Shown: one piece after another, positions 27,719 through 36,932 of the stretch
How the letters are laid out: the number at the start of each line of letters is the position of its first letter
Position numbering within the stretch: the stretch's first letter is position 1
NCBI RefSeq assembly: GCF_000732905.1
Contig: NZ_CP007588.1
Span: 1,116,001-1,180,000 of the forward strand
Source of the DNA: Weissella tructae
Lineage (GTDB): Bacteria; Bacillota; Bacilli; Lactobacillales; Lactobacillaceae
DNA length: 64,000 bases
Direction of reading: 5' to 3'
Made by a program: the position numbers and the translations under genes
Notes under the pieces: model-generated
Told to the model about the DNA's origin: nothing
The model's database searches: none
The model's input: the letters and a program-made list of their open reading frames with translations, nothing else

Positions 27719-28313
27719 GATTGATTTATCTCGTTCTGCTGATTATCGTAATGTCACAGACTATTTCAAAGGTAAGCCTGATGATCAAATTAAAGAAGAA
27801 CTGGCGGAAACGCGCGGCGATATGATTTCAATTATGCAGAACCTAAGCCATGACTTTAATAAGTCTTCTGCTGTTCGTAACAGCAATGCCTTTGGTATGC
27901 GTAAGCTGATCTTTTTAAATCCTGAGAATCCAGCGCTCCCCGACGCTAAAGAAGGTATCAAGAAGTGGGATCGTCGTGGTGCCTTGGGTACACAAAATTA
28001 TGAAACCATTGAACATTACCGTGTCACTGACTACCAAGATGTATTTGATCAATTACATGCGGAAGGTTATACAATCTTTGCTGTTGATAATACACCTGGT
28101 TACGACCCCCAATCATTGTACGAAGTATCATTACCACAAAAGTCAGCCTTCTTATTCGGAGAAGAACAATTAGGTCTTGCGGATGATTTGATTGAAGCCA
28201 GCGATGCCATGATTTACATTCCTCAATACGGGAGCATTCGTTCAATCAATGTTAGTGTTGCTAATGGTGTTATCGCTGCATTTTACGCCAGCCAACACAT
28301 GCCAACACACTAA
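27711..28313 (+). CDS. TrmH/SpoU-family RNA methyltransferase
   Basis: SPOUT-class 2'-O-ribose methyltransferase of about 200 residues. The C-terminal half carries the SAM-binding trefoil-knot motifs AFLFGEEQLGL, IYIPQYGSIRS and NVSVANGVIAAFYA. The RNA target is not evident. The start at 27711 overlaps the acyltransferase stop (ATGACTAA), implying coupling; only a weak AAAGG lies upstream. The N-terminal 60 residues are helical and lack an extra RNA-binding domain. Confidence 0.85.
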   Translation: MTKIDLSRSADYRNVTDYFKGKPDDQIKEELAETRGDMISIMQNLSHDFNKSSAVRNSNAFGMRKLIFLNPENPALPDAKEGIKKWDRRGALGTQNYETIEHYRVTDYQDVFDQLHAEGYTIFAVDNTPGYDPQSLYEVSLPQKSAFLFGEEQLGLADDLIEASDAMIYIPQYGSIRSINVSVANGVIAAFYASQHMPTH

Positions 28314-28335
28314 TCGATATATTTATCATAAAACA

Positions 28336-28371
28336 CAAAAAGGGCCCACAGCAGACGCTGTGAGCCCTTTT
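28336..28371. terminator. Bidirectional terminator between the methyltransferase and NDH-2 genes
   Basis: Stem AGGGCCCACAGC/GCTGTGAGCCCT (one mismatch) with A- and T-runs on both sides, serving converging genes. Confidence 0.88.
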
Positions 28372-28420
28372 ATTATGTTGTCTAATCAGATAGGTTTCTG
28401 ATTAACCAAGCATTTTGTTA

Positions 28421-30103
28421 TTACTTGTGGTCGTGGTATTGTGAAGCACGCTTACCGTGCAAGATACCATTCGCAAAACGTTCTAGTGCAGGGATCAACC
28501 AGAAGTCGACACCTAGCACACGTCCTGAACCGTTCATAATCGCAAATGAAACAGCTGGCAACAAGAACAACATGATGTCACCTGATACACCACCAGCGAT
28601 GATGAAGTACAAGCTTAGCAAGATTCCAACGAATCCAGCCATTGATGTGAACATTCCAAGAACAATCAACCAACCAATAATCAATGAGATGATTCCTAGT
28701 GGTGAACCGAATGCTGACAAGCTTTGTCCGATTGACATCCAAACCATACCTGTGATGAAACGTAGTGGTAATGCGAACAAGACGTTTGCACGACGTGAAG
28801 TCCATCCGAAGAATGGGTTACGGCCATCTGGTGTTTCGAAGAATTCGTCACGTAGGTAGTGACCTAGGTAGTACCAGCTCTTGATTTGCAAGAACCAGTA
28901 AACGTTAATCATGTGCTTGAACATGTTAGCGAAGAATCCAGATAGGTTGATTCCGTTCTTACCCATCTTAACATCACCAAGTTGTAGCCAAACGGCAACA
29001 GCATAGCGAGCACCGATTGAAACGGCGTAACCTTGGTAACGACCCTTGAATTCCTTACGTTCACCCTTACCAGTCAAGTCAAAGACAATGTTTGGTACGG
29101 CAGTCTTAGCGGCTGATTCTCCACCTTCAACTGTTTGTGGTGTCCATCCGGCACGTGGGTTTTCTGGATCTGCCAATTCTGGGTCTTGGTACGCAGCAGC
29201 GTCACCAATAGCGTAGACATCTTCTTCGCCTTGGACACGTGAGTACGCATCAACCATGAATCGTTGACCAGGTCCAAGTTCAAGTCCCCATTGTTGACCT
29301 TGATCCTTAGCCTTAACACCGGCTGTCCAAATCAAAGTTTCTGTTGGGATTTCTGAACCGTCCTTAAGTACGGCAGCATTTTCCTTAACTTCCACAACAC
29401 CAGTTGACTTCATCACTTCAACACCATGTGCTGTAAAGTGAGCTTCAGCCTTGTCAGCCAACTTACGGTCAAGCATGTTCAAGATTGTTGGTGCAGCTTC
29501 CACCATCTTGATCTTGATTTCGCTTTCGTCCAAGTTGTTAGCCAATGCCAATTCATGACGTTGTTCCATCAATTCACCAGTCAATTCTGAACCAGTAAAT
29601 CCTGAACCAACAACCACGATTTGCAACTTAGCTGCACGAGCAACTGGATCTAGTTCCAATGCACCTTCGCGGATAACCTTTTCGATGTGCGCACGCAAAC
29701 GAACGGCTTCTTCGTATGACCACAATGTGTAACCATATTCGTAGACACCAGGTGTTCCGAATGTGTTAGTTGTTCCACCAGTAGCCAAAACCAACTTTTC
29801 ATAAGGAACAGTTCCGTCAGTTGTTTCCACAACCTTCTTGTCCTTATCAATTGACTTAACTTCCGCTGTCATCAATTCCACATTCTTGTATGGGTGGAAC
29901 AAAGTACGCAAGTCGTTTTGAACGTGCTTAGGTTCAACACGACCTGTCGCTACTTCGTGCAATTCAGTCATGTATGTCATGAATGAGTGCTTGTCGATCA
30001 AAATGATCTTGTGATCCGTACCCTTAAGCTTCTTAGCTAGATTACGCGCCGCAACGACACCGGAAAAACCGGCCCCGACGACAACAACATTCTTAGTTGT
30101 CAT
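28421..30103 (-). CDS. Type II NADH dehydrogenase with C-terminal membrane domain
   Basis: FAD flavoprotein that oxidises NADH and passes electrons to membrane quinone without pumping protons. The FAD-binding GAGFSG is at residues 10-15, a second GSGFTG for NADH near 180, and the C-terminal FAD contact is YAIGDAA. At 560 residues it is about 150 longer than typical NDH-2. The extra C-terminus (from about residue 440) has three or four hydrophobic segments like a DoxX-type domain, so it looks like a natural fusion. AAGGAG supports the start. Optimised codons suggest high expression. Confidence 0.88.
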   Translation of the reverse strand: MTTKNVVVVGAGFSGVVAARNLAKKLKGTDHKIILIDKHSFMTYMTELHEVATGRVEPKHVQNDLRTLFHPYKNVELMTAEVKSIDKDKKVVETTDGTVPYEKLVLATGGTTNTFGTPGVYEYGYTLWSYEEAVRLRAHIEKVIREGALELDPVARAAKLQIVVVGSGFTGSELTGELMEQRHELALANNLDESEIKIKMVEAAPTILNMLDRKLADKAEAHFTAHGVEVMKSTGVVEVKENAAVLKDGSEIPTETLIWTAGVKAKDQGQQWGLELGPGQRFMVDAYSRVQGEEDVYAIGDAAAYQDPELADPENPRAGWTPQTVEGGESAAKTAVPNIVFDLTGKGERKEFKGRYQGYAVSIGARYAVAVWLQLGDVKMGKNGINLSGFFANMFKHMINVYWFLQIKSWYYLGHYLRDEFFETPDGRNPFFGWTSRRANVLFALPLRFITGMVWMSIGQSLSAFGSPLGIISLIIGWLIVLGMFTSMAGFVGILLSLYFIIAGGVSGDIMLFLLPAVSFAIMNGSGRVLGVDFWLIPALERFANGILHGKRASQYHDHK

Positions 30104-30281
30104 GTAAATTCTCCTTGTCCTTGTAAAACACAATAAATACTCATCTTCAATTTTAGTCCTGTACTTATACTTTGTAAACCAAAATAGCCTAATTCAATAA
30201 GAAACATGCGTATTTTTTGCGATTTCATTCGTTTTTTTAAATTATGTTGCGGATTTTCAGACATTTCTATTTATAGAAAAA

Positions 30282-30315
30282 TAAAAAAACGAGCCTATCA
30301 CGAATGATAGACTCA
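30282..30315 (-). terminator. Terminator of the metal ABC transporter operon
   Basis: Stem GAGTCTATCA/TGATAGGCTC with seven Ts on the minus strand. Confidence 0.9.
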
Positions 30316-30338
30316 TTTTAATCTGAATTCAGAAATGA

Positions 30339-31289
30339 TTACTTTGTCTTACCCATCATACCATCATGCATGTGGTCAATGTTCCACTTCATCATAGCGT
30401 AGTAAGTATCTCCGTTTTCACCTTCCTTGGCCAATGAATCTGTAAAGACTGTTGAGTAAATTGGCAAACCAGTTTCCTTAACAACCTTTTCCATTGACTT
30501 AGGTGATACTGAACTTTCAACGAACAATGACTTAACTTCTGAGTCATCAATCTTTGACAAGACTTGCTTCATTTGTTCAGGTGTTCCTTGAGATTCAGTG
30601 TTAATTTCCCAGATAAATACTGGTGTAATTCCGTATGCCTTTGAGAAGTACTTGAAGGCACCTTCTGATGTAACCAAGACACGTTGTGCTTCAGGCACGT
30701 CGTTAAACTTTGCCTTTGCTTCTGTGTCCAACTTGTTCAATTCTGCAATGTACTTGTCGGCACGTTCTTGGTACGCATCAGCGTTCTTAGCATCCTTCTT
30801 CTTCAAGACTGATGTAATTTGTTCAACGTACTTAATTCCATTTTGAATATCAAGCCAAGCGTGTGGGTCTTCTTCGTTTTCCTTACCTTCACTTGTCAAG
30901 TGCATAGGCTCAACGTGTTCAGATGCTGAGAAAACTTCTTCTCCATCGCGCTTGTTTGCTGTTTCCATCAACTTAGTAAACCAACCGTTACCACCTGTTT
31001 CTAGGTTCAATCCGTTGTGGAAGATAACATCGGCTCCAGTTGTGGCACGAATGTCTTCTGGCTTTGGTTCGTATTCGTGTGGATCAGTTCCACGCGGTAC
31101 CATGCTGTAAACATCTACATCATCACCACCAACTTGTTCAACCATGTCTTGCAAGATTGAGTTTGTTGTGACAACGCTAAACTTTTCATTCTTATTTGAT
31201 TGTTGAACATCACGTCCATTAATAAACCAAACAACTCCCCCAATAAGTACGGCTAGTGCCGCAAAGGTAATTCCTAACTTCTTAAGCAT
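30339..31289 (-). CDS. Manganese/zinc ABC transporter solute-binding protein
   Basis: Cluster A-I (PsaA/MntC/ZnuA-like) metal-binding protein of 316 residues. Predicted metal ligands are His71 (GTDPHEYEP), His143 (DPHAWLD), a Glu in the C-terminal lobe and the Asp of VFTDSL. The H-H-E-D set and the lack of a long His-rich loop favour manganese. The N-terminus is a hydrophobic segment (residues 5-24) without a lipobox cysteine, so it seems anchored by an uncleaved signal anchor rather than a lipid. It overlaps the permease gene by 8 bases. Confidence 0.88.
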   Translation of the reverse strand: MLKKLGITFAALAVLIGGVVWFINGRDVQQSNKNEKFSVVTTNSILQDMVEQVGGDDVDVYSMVPRGTDPHEYEPKPEDIRATTGADVIFHNGLNLETGGNGWFTKLMETANKRDGEEVFSASEHVEPMHLTSEGKENEEDPHAWLDIQNGIKYVEQITSVLKKKDAKNADAYQERADKYIAELNKLDTEAKAKFNDVPEAQRVLVTSEGAFKYFSKAYGITPVFIWEINTESQGTPEQMKQVLSKIDDSEVKSLFVESSVSPKSMEKVVKETGLPIYSTVFTDSLAKEGENGDTYYAMMKWNIDHMHDGMMGKTK

Positions 31290-32136
31290 TTTTTCCCCCT
31301 AGCTTTTGAATGAATCCTTGTTTTGGTGCAATGAAGAATGACACCATGAAAATAATTGCGGCTACCAACACAATAGCAGGCCCCGATGCCCAGTTATATG
31401 TGTATGAAAGGTATAGTCCAACTGTTGAGGCAACGGTTCCGAATCCGGCTGCCAAGAACAACATAGTTGATAGACTGTTTGTCCACAAGAAGGCCGTAGC
31501 TGCTGGTGTAATCAACATCGCTACGATCAAAATAATTCCAACTGTTTGTAGGGCTGTCACTGTTACCAATGTCAACACAATCATCAAACCGTATTGGATA
31601 ATGTATGTCTTCAAACCGTAAACACGCGCAAATGTTTCGTCGAATGATGTAATTTGCAATTCCTTAAAGAATACAACCACGAACAAGATAACAATTGCCA
31701 TGATGATAACTGATGTAATCAAGTCAGCATCTGATACGGCCAAAACGTTACCAAACAAAATGTGGTGCAAGTTAGTTGAAGATTCGGCCATTGAAATCAA
31801 AATGAATCCCAAAGCAAAGAATGCTGAGAACACGATTCCAATCGCTGTATCGTTCTTCAACTTACTGTGTGAAGACACAAAACCGATTAGCAAGGCTGCA
31901 ATCACACCGAAAGTCGCTGCTCCCCATAGCAGGTTAATTCCAAGCATGTAAGCAACCGCAACTCCAGGAAGCACTGAGTGAGAAATCGCATCTCCCATCA
32001 ATGACATTCCACGAAGAATGATAAAGCTTCCGATAACCCCAGACATGATCCCCACCATGATTGAAGCCATCAAGGCACTTTGCAAAAAGTTATATTGTCC
32101 TAAAGCGACAATAAAGTCTTGAATACTAGCAAACAT
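31282..32136 (-). CDS. Metal ABC transporter permease (ABC-3 family)
   Basis: Membrane subunit of the Mn/Zn importer, 284 residues with about eight or nine membrane segments. Family features are SFIILRGMSLMGDAISHSVLPGVA near the N-terminus, shared with PsaC/MntB/ZnuB, and TVGIILIVAMLITPAATA. It overlaps the ATPase gene by one base and the binding protein gene by eight, so the three subunits are translationally coupled. Confidence 0.93.
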   Translation of the reverse strand: MFASIQDFIVALGQYNFLQSALMASIMVGIMSGVIGSFIILRGMSLMGDAISHSVLPGVAVAYMLGINLLWGAATFGVIAALLIGFVSSHSKLKNDTAIGIVFSAFFALGFILISMAESSTNLHHILFGNVLAVSDADLITSVIIMAIVILFVVVFFKELQITSFDETFARVYGLKTYIIQYGLMIVLTLVTVTALQTVGIILIVAMLITPAATAFLWTNSLSTMLFLAAGFGTVASTVGLYLSYTYNWASGPAIVLVAAIIFMVSFFIAPKQGFIQKLGGKNA

Positions 32137-32873
32137 TAAGCTTCCTCCTTGTTATCAAACAACACAGCACCTAGGTCTGCAGAGAAGGCCTTTTGAATGT
32201 TTTGTTGCGTGTAAACATCTTCAACTGGTCCAGAAGCCACAACACCGTGGTTCATAATAACCAAGTTGTCAAAGTAGTTCGCAACCTTGTTCAAGTCGTG
32301 GTGCACAACGATAATCGTCTTACCTTCGTCACGCCACTTCTTCAAGATGTTCATAATTTCTGCTTCTGATGTCATATCGATTCCTACGAAAGGTTCATCC
32401 AAAATGACAACTTCAGCTTGTTGTACAATCGCACGTGCTACGAAGACACGTTGCAATTGTCCACCTGACAAACCACCAATTTGACGGTTCTTAAATTCTT
32501 CCAGCTTGACTTGCTTCAATGCATCCATTGCCAAGTCTTTTTCTGCCTGCGCAGGGCTTTTGAATAATCCTAACTTACCGTATGTACCGGTTAGAACCAA
32601 CTCAAAAACACTGATCGGGAATGTTAAGTCCAAGTCTGCACGTTGTTCAACGTACGCAATCTTTTGGCGTTCCTTTGATACAGGTTGACCGTCTAACGCT
32701 ACCGTTCCACCTTGCTTGCGAATCAACTCAAGAACAGCCTTGATCATTGTTGATTTTCCAGCTCCGTTGGGTCCAATAATACCCGTGATTTTAGCCGGTT
32801 CGAAGTCGACCGACAAGTTTTCAAATACAGGGGTCGCCGTGTAACCGACTGTTAAGTTCTTTACCTCTAACAT
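32136..32873 (-). CDS. Metal ABC transporter ATP-binding protein
   Basis: ATPase of the same Mn/Zn importer, 245 residues. Walker A GPNGAGKST, signature LSGGQLQR, Walker B VVILDEPFVGID and switch His in VVHHD. The start at 32873 follows GGAGG at 5 bases; the frame stays open another 90 bases upstream, but those codons precede the ribosome binding site. First gene of the operon. The upstream gap probably holds a metal-responsive operator that I could not identify. Confidence 0.94.
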   Translation of the reverse strand: MLEVKNLTVGYTATPVFENLSVDFEPAKITGIIGPNGAGKSTMIKAVLELIRKQGGTVALDGQPVSKERQKIAYVEQRADLDLTFPISVFELVLTGTYGKLGLFKSPAQAEKDLAMDALKQVKLEEFKNRQIGGLSGGQLQRVFVARAIVQQAEVVILDEPFVGIDMTSEAEIMNILKKWRDEGKTIIVVHHDLNKVANYFDNLVIMNHGVVASGPVEDVYTQQNIQKAFSADLGAVLFDNKEEA

Positions 32874-33234
32874 TTGAGCCTCCATTACTATTTTTTTCGA
32901 CACGAGAAAAATTCTTTTCATCTTCGCCTTAACCAGATTAACAGGTTTTACTTGGATAAACAACTATTTTCACCACATAATAAACTTTATTTATTTCAAG
33001 TATCATCAAAAAAAAGACAGACTTAAATTAAACTCTCACTACAATTTAATGTAAGCGCTTTTACTGGTATTAAGGCTTTTTATAAGCATGCATATATAAT
33101 CGAAGGCTTTCATTGTATATATGTATCAGGCCAACTTCTCTTCCTATATAATATACAGTCCTTGCATACTTATACAAAAACACAATCATTTATCTCTGGT
33201 ACAATATAAGAATAACTATTAAGGAGTCTATATT
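32874..33234. other. Divergent promoter region between metal transporter and cupin genes
   Basis: No gene. It is AT-rich with an inverted repeat (TTAAATT, 13 bases, AATTTAA, near 33023-33050), a cre-like site, and a TACAAT -10-like element about 25 bases before the cupin gene. Confidence 0.5.
33049..33064 (+). promoter_or_regulatory. Possible cre site (CcpA)
   Basis: ATGTAAGCGCTTTTAC matches the CcpA consensus core (TGnAARCGnWWWCA) with one mismatch near the 3' end. It lies about 170 bases from the cupin gene and 175 from the transporter start, so its target is unclear. Confidence 0.3.
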
Positions 33235-33732
33235 ATGCATGAAGCAAGTCAATGGATTACTGATCTACAATTAGAACCTCATCCTGAAGGTGGGTATTAC
33301 AAACGTACTGAATCTAATCCACAGATGGTAACGACGCCACAAGGCGAACGTCCTTTACATACATCAATCCTATTTTTATTGGATACAAAGAGTCCTTCAC
33401 ATTTCCATCGATTAAAATCAGATGAGATGTGGTTTTATCATGCTGGTGCACCATTAACTGTTCACTGCATCTTCCCAGACGGTCATTATGAAGCGATTCA
33501 AATCGGACCTGATATCCATAATGGACAACGCTTATCATTTTCAGTTCCTGCTGGGACTATTTTTGGTTCAACAGTGGAACATGATTATGCACTTGTCAGC
33601 TGTGTGGTGACACCCGGATTTGATTTTGCTGACTTTGAATTATTCACGCAAGCACAATTAAAGGCAGATTATCCAACTCATCATGATATCATCGAACGAT
33701 TAGCGTACGAAAGTCTACCAACTGATATCTAA
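33235..33732 (+). CDS. Cupin (DUF985, cupin_5) family protein
   Basis: 165 residues of a single cupin barrel. The conserved pieces of the cupin_5 family are present: LEPHPEGGYYKRT near the N-terminus, HFHRLKSDEMWFYHAGAPL (first cupin motif with metal-type His/Glu) and VPAGTIFGSTVE. Some relatives act on nucleotide sugars, but the reaction is unknown. AAGGAG supports the start. Monocistronic with its own terminator. Confidence 0.85.
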   Translation: MHEASQWITDLQLEPHPEGGYYKRTESNPQMVTTPQGERPLHTSILFLLDTKSPSHFHRLKSDEMWFYHAGAPLTVHCIFPDGHYEAIQIGPDIHNGQRLSFSVPAGTIFGSTVEHDYALVSCVVTPGFDFADFELFTQAQLKADYPTHHDIIERLAYESLPTDI

Positions 33733-33748
33733 TTTTCTATCACAAATT

Positions 33749-33787
33749 AAAAAGTCACTGATTATCTAACAATCAGTGACTTTTTTC
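33749..33787. terminator. Terminator between the cupin gene and msrB
   Basis: Perfect stem AAAGTCACTGATT/AATCAGTGACTTT with flanking A- and T-runs; may serve both converging genes. Confidence 0.9.
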
Positions 33788-33829
33788 TATTTCAATTTTG
33801 TCTATCTAGTAACAATTCATCTCATAACG

Positions 33830-34273
33830 TTAGTTAAATAGCGCTGCATACTTCCCATATCCTTCTGCTTCCAGTTCTGTAACAGGTACAAAACGTAATG
33901 CAGCTGAATTAATACAATAACGTAGTCCGCCACGATCAACTGGACCATCAGTAAATACATGTCCTAGATGTGAATCAGCTTGTTGTGAACGCACTTCCAC
34001 ACGTGGACGAAGTAATGTATGATCCGCAACTTCTTGAATTTCATGTGCATCAATAGGTTGTGTGAAGGCCGGCCATCCACATCCAGCATCATATTTATCT
34101 GTTGAACTAAACAATGGTGTCCCATCTACCACGTCAACATAAATACCTTCTTTGTAAAAATCATCGTAAACACCAGTAAATGGATGTTCTGTAGCACTTT
34201 CTTGTGTCACAGCATATTCCTCTGGTGTTAAACGTGCTCGTAATGCAGCTTGTTCTTCAGGTGTCTTTGTCAT
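33830..34273 (-). CDS. msrB: Peptide-methionine (R)-S-oxide reductase
   Basis: Repairs the R-epimer of methionine sulfoxide in proteins. 147 residues. The catalytic Cys is in [10 protein letters not shown], and GCGWPAF and HLGHVF are conserved. It lacks the two CxxC pairs that hold a structural zinc in many MsrB, so this is the zinc-free form. AGGGGGG precedes the start. No msrA is adjacent. Confidence 0.95.
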   Translation of the reverse strand: MTKTPEEQAALRARLTPEEYAVTQESATEHPFTGVYDDFYKEGIYVDVVDGTPLFSSTDKYDAGCGWPAFTQPIDAHEIQEVADHTLLRPRVEVRSQQADSHLGHVFTDGPVDRGGLRYCINSAALRFVPVTELEAEGYGKYAALFN

Positions 34274-34335
34274 ATTTAAATCCCCCCTTATGTGTTCATA
34301 ATACTAACGCAAACAATCAAAAAGTTCAAGGCAAC

Positions 34336-34370
34336 AAAAAAAGACCAACTCGAATGAGTCGGTCTTTTTT
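34336..34370 (-). terminator. Terminator of rplJ-rplL
   Basis: Stem AAGACCGACTC/GAGTTGGTCTT with a T-run on the minus strand, 33 bases after rplL. Confidence 0.9.
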
Positions 34371-34403
34371 CTGAAAGATATTGAAATCTTCTAGAGGGCG
34401 AAA

Positions 34404-34772
34404 TTACTTAACAGTAACAACGGCTCCAGCTTCTTCCAACTTAGCCTTCAATTCGTTAGCATCGTCTTCTGACAATCCTTCCTTAACCATTGATGGTGCA
34501 CCATCAACAAGGTCCTTGGCATCCTTCAATCCCAAACCAGTTGCTTCACGAACTGCCTTGATAACCTTAACCTTAGCGGCTCCACCAGAAGTCAATTCAA
34601 CATCGAATTCTGACTTAGCAGCTTCAGCAGCTCCACCAGCGGCACCAGCAGCTGCAACAGGAGCAGCGGCTGAAACACCAAATTCTTCTTCAATAGCTGA
34701 AACCAAGTCAGCCAAATCCATGATAGTTGCTTCCTTCAATGAAGCGATGATTGTATCCTTATCAAAAGCCAT
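34404..34772 (-). CDS. rplL: 50S ribosomal protein L7/L12
   Basis: 122 residues of the acidic stalk protein that recruits translation GTPases. An N-terminal dimerisation helix, an Ala/Gly-rich hinge (residues about 36-53) and the C-terminal domain with [22 protein letters not shown] are all visible. GGAGG precedes the start. It follows rplJ after 86 bases in the same transcript; several L12 copies bind one L10. Confidence 0.98.
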   Translation of the reverse strand: MAFDKDTIIASLKEATIMDLADLVSAIEEEFGVSAAAPVAAAGAAGGAAEAAKSEFDVELTSGGAAKVKVIKAVREATGLGLKDAKDLVDGAPSMVKEGLSEDDANELKAKLEEAGAVVTVK

Positions 34773-34858
34773 GATAATTCCTCCATAATTTTATGTCATT
34801 AGACATTGTTTTTATTTATATAGTTGGGACAAGTCCCGGGTAAGTCAGAACGTTGAGC

Positions 34859-35365
34859 TTACGCTTCAACAGTTTCTTCCTTAGCGTCCTTAACTGCGTT
34901 AACAGCGTAAGCAACGTTACGAACAGGTGCTTGCAATGTTGACAACAACATTGATAGCAATCCGTCGCGGTCTGGCAATGCAGCGTACTTGTTGATATCT
35001 TCAACAGACGCAACGTTACCATCGACAACACCACCCTTGATTTCCAAGGCTTCGATCTTGTCAGCAAACTTCTTCAAAATACGTGAAGGTGCGATTGCGT
35101 CTTCCTTAGAAAATGCAACGGCTGAAGGTCCAGCAAACACGTCATTCAATTCAGCCAAATCTGCAGCAGCAGCGGCACGAGTCAAAATCTTGTTCTTGAT
35201 AACCTTAAGTTCAACGCCTTCTTCACGCAAAGCAGAACGCAATTCGTTTGATTGTTCAACAGTCAAACCACGTACGTCCACAACAACTGAAGATGCAGCT
35301 TCCTTAAACTTAGCAGCTACTTCTTCAACTTTTTGTGCTTTAACAGCAATACTTGCTTCACTCAT
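34859..35365 (-). CDS. rplJ: 50S ribosomal protein L10
   Basis: 168 residues. Stalk base protein: the N-terminal part binds 23S rRNA and the C-terminal helix binds L7/L12 dimers. The [15 protein letters not shown] stretch is typical. AGGAGG lies one base before an in-frame ATG at 35374, too close, so the ATG at 35365 is chosen. Expression is under the L10 leader upstream. Confidence 0.97.
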   Translation of the reverse strand: MSEASIAVKAQKVEEVAAKFKEAASSVVVDVRGLTVEQSNELRSALREEGVELKVIKNKILTRAAAAADLAELNDVFAGPSAVAFSKEDAIAPSRILKKFADKIEALEIKGGVVDGNVASVEDINKYAALPDRDGLLSMLLSTLQAPVRNVAYAVNAVKDAKEETVEA

Positions 35366-35374
35366 GTGATTCAT

Positions 35375-35523
35375 TCCTCCTGTTTAGAATTTTTGATTCT
35401 AACCAAAACCCCCGGTAGACAAAAGTCACCGGGGGTCAAAAGTCGCTTGCGCGTTTTTCACTTCCTCGGCGGGATTTATGTCTTACGACACCTGCGTCTT
35501 AGGTAGAATCGATATATTACAAT
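35375..35523 (-). promoter_or_regulatory. L10 leader (autoregulatory RNA of rplJL)
   Basis: The transcript has the hallmark L10-leader segments CTAAGACGCAGGTG and AAATCCCGCCGAGG, which form the L10(L12)4-binding kink-turn region. A strong terminator follows just before the rplJ ribosome binding site. Excess L10-L12 is expected to favour termination. Confidence 0.88.
35403..35436 (-). terminator. Attenuator terminator within the L10 leader
   Basis: Stem ACCCCCGGT/ACCGGGGGT with TTTTGG on the minus strand. Confidence 0.85.
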
Positions 35524-35528
35524 TGATA

Positions 35529-35557
35529 ATTATATCAGCTTCTCGAGGAAGCGTCAA
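35529..35557 (-). promoter_or_regulatory. Promoter of rplJ-rplL
   Basis: TTGACG, a 17-base spacer and a perfect TATAAT on the minus strand, about 20 bases after the rplA stop. Confidence 0.85.
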
Positions 35558-35578
35558 CCACCAAACAAGAACTGTCTA

Positions 35579-36274
35579 TTACAACAATCCTGATGGGTCT
35601 AGGTTGATTGAAGGTCCGAATGTTGAGGCGATTGATACGTGTTGTACGTATGCACCCTTAACAGCGGCTGGACGAGCCTTAACAATAACATCGGCCAAAG
35701 CCTTGATGTTTCCTGCAAGCTTGTCTGATTCGAATGAAGCCTTACCAACTGGTACAGCAACGTTTCCGTCACGGTCAGTACGGTAAGTAACTTGACCTGA
35801 CTTAGCATCGGCAACAGCCTTAGCAACGTCAAATGTAACTGTTCCAGTCTTAGGGTTAGGCATCAATCCCTTAGGTCCAAGTGCACGTCCAACACGTCCA
35901 ACTTGAGCCATCATGTCAGGTGTTGCGATAGCAACGTCAAAGTCCAACCATCCATCAGAGATGCGTTGTACCAAATCAGCAGCACCAACTACGTCGGCAC
36001 CAGCTGCTTCGGCTTCCTTTGCCTTATCACCTTGAGCGAACACAACAACAGTTTGATCCTTACCAGTTCCGTTTGGCAAAACTAGTGCCCCACGCAATTG
36101 TTGATCAGCTTGACGTGTGTCAACGTTCAAGTTGAATGCAATTTCAACTGTTGAGTCGAAGTTTGCAAATTCAATTTCTTTAACTAGTGTAGCAGCTTCT
36201 TCGATAGTGTATAGCTTGTCAGCATCTACCTTTTCAGCGGCTGCTAAATACTTCTTACCATATTTCTTAGCCAT
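35579..36274 (-). CDS. rplA: 50S ribosomal protein L1
   Basis: 231 residues. Binds the 23S L1 stalk and helps tRNA leave the E-site. [17 protein letters not shown] and the signature [10 protein letters not shown] are diagnostic. AAGGAGG precedes the ATG at 36274. The 100-base gap after rplK contains a small GGTC-TGGA-CGACC-type hairpin region where an L1 regulatory site could lie, but this is not established. Confidence 0.97.
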   Translation of the reverse strand: MAKKYGKKYLAAAEKVDADKLYTIEEAATLVKEIEFANFDSTVEIAFNLNVDTRQADQQLRGALVLPNGTGKDQTVVVFAQGDKAKEAEAAGADVVGAADLVQRISDGWLDFDVAIATPDMMAQVGRVGRALGPKGLMPNPKTGTVTFDVAKAVADAKSGQVTYRTDRDGNVAVPVGKASFESDKLAGNIKALADVIVKARPAAVKGAYVQHVSIASTFGPSINLDPSGLL

Positions 36275-36377
36275 GGTTGCTATTCCTCCTTGCAAATGCG
36301 GTCAAACGGTCGTCCAGACCTTCCGCTTGATCATGCTTAGTTTCCTACGCGATCCGTACAAACACCGGTTTTATGAA

Positions 36378-36803
36378 TTAACCTTCAACAGTGAATCCCA
36401 TTGAACGTGCTGTACCTTCAATCATGCGCATAGCTGCTTCTACGTCAGCTGCGTTTAGATCTTGCATCTTAGTTTCTGCAATTTCGCGAACTTGAGCTGC
36501 AGTAACTGTTGCGACCTTCTTCGTGTTAGGTTCTCCTGAACCCTTTTCAACCTTAGCTGCCTTCTTTAGCAAAACTGCTGCTGGAGGCGTCTTAGTGATG
36601 AATTCGAATGAACGATCTTCATATACAGTAATAACTACAGGGATCAACATACCGTCTTGATCAGCAGTACGTGCGTTAAATTCCTTTGCGAACCCCATGA
36701 TGTTAACACCAGCTTGACCCAATGCAGGTCCAACTGGAGGTGCAGGTGTAGCCTTACCGGCTGGAATCTGCAACTTAACAATACTTGAAACTTTCTTAGC
36801 CAC
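36378..36803 (-). CDS. rplK: 50S ribosomal protein L11
   Basis: 141 residues. Binds the GTPase-associated centre of 23S r[31 protein letters not shown] is the unmistakable L11 N-terminus, split here for brevity: [12 protein letters not shown] then [11 protein letters not shown]. The start codon is GTG at 36803, with AAGGAGG upstream; an upstream in-frame extension precedes that site and is rejected. A terminator after nusG means rplK-rplA has its own promoter. Confidence 0.96.
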   Translation of the reverse strand: MAKKVSSIVKLQIPAGKATPAPPVGPALGQAGVNIMGFAKEFNARTADQDGMLIPVVITVYEDRSFEFITKTPPAAVLLKKAAKVEKGSGEPNTKKVATVTAAQVREIAETKMQDLNAADVEAAMRMIEGTARSMGFTVEG

Positions 36804-36892
36804 GATTGTTTCCTCCTTCGTGTTTGTGGTATAAATGGCGAGTTTCGATTTCCGCCTCCCACATATGCTTGTCACCAAACATACTTGACAAT

Positions 36893-36925
36893 AATAACAA
36901 AACCCCTGCCGTTTGGCAAGGGTTT
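36893..36925 (-). terminator. Terminator of nusG
   Basis: Stem AACCCTTGCC/GGCAGGGGTT with loop AAAC and a T-rich tail on the minus strand. Confidence 0.88.
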
Positions 36926-36932
36926 AATTAAA

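Noticed and set aside
32900..33000. Possible MntR-type operator (TTAACC...GATTAA region)
   Set aside because: The symmetry is weak and the consensus for this genus is unknown to me, so I did not call it.
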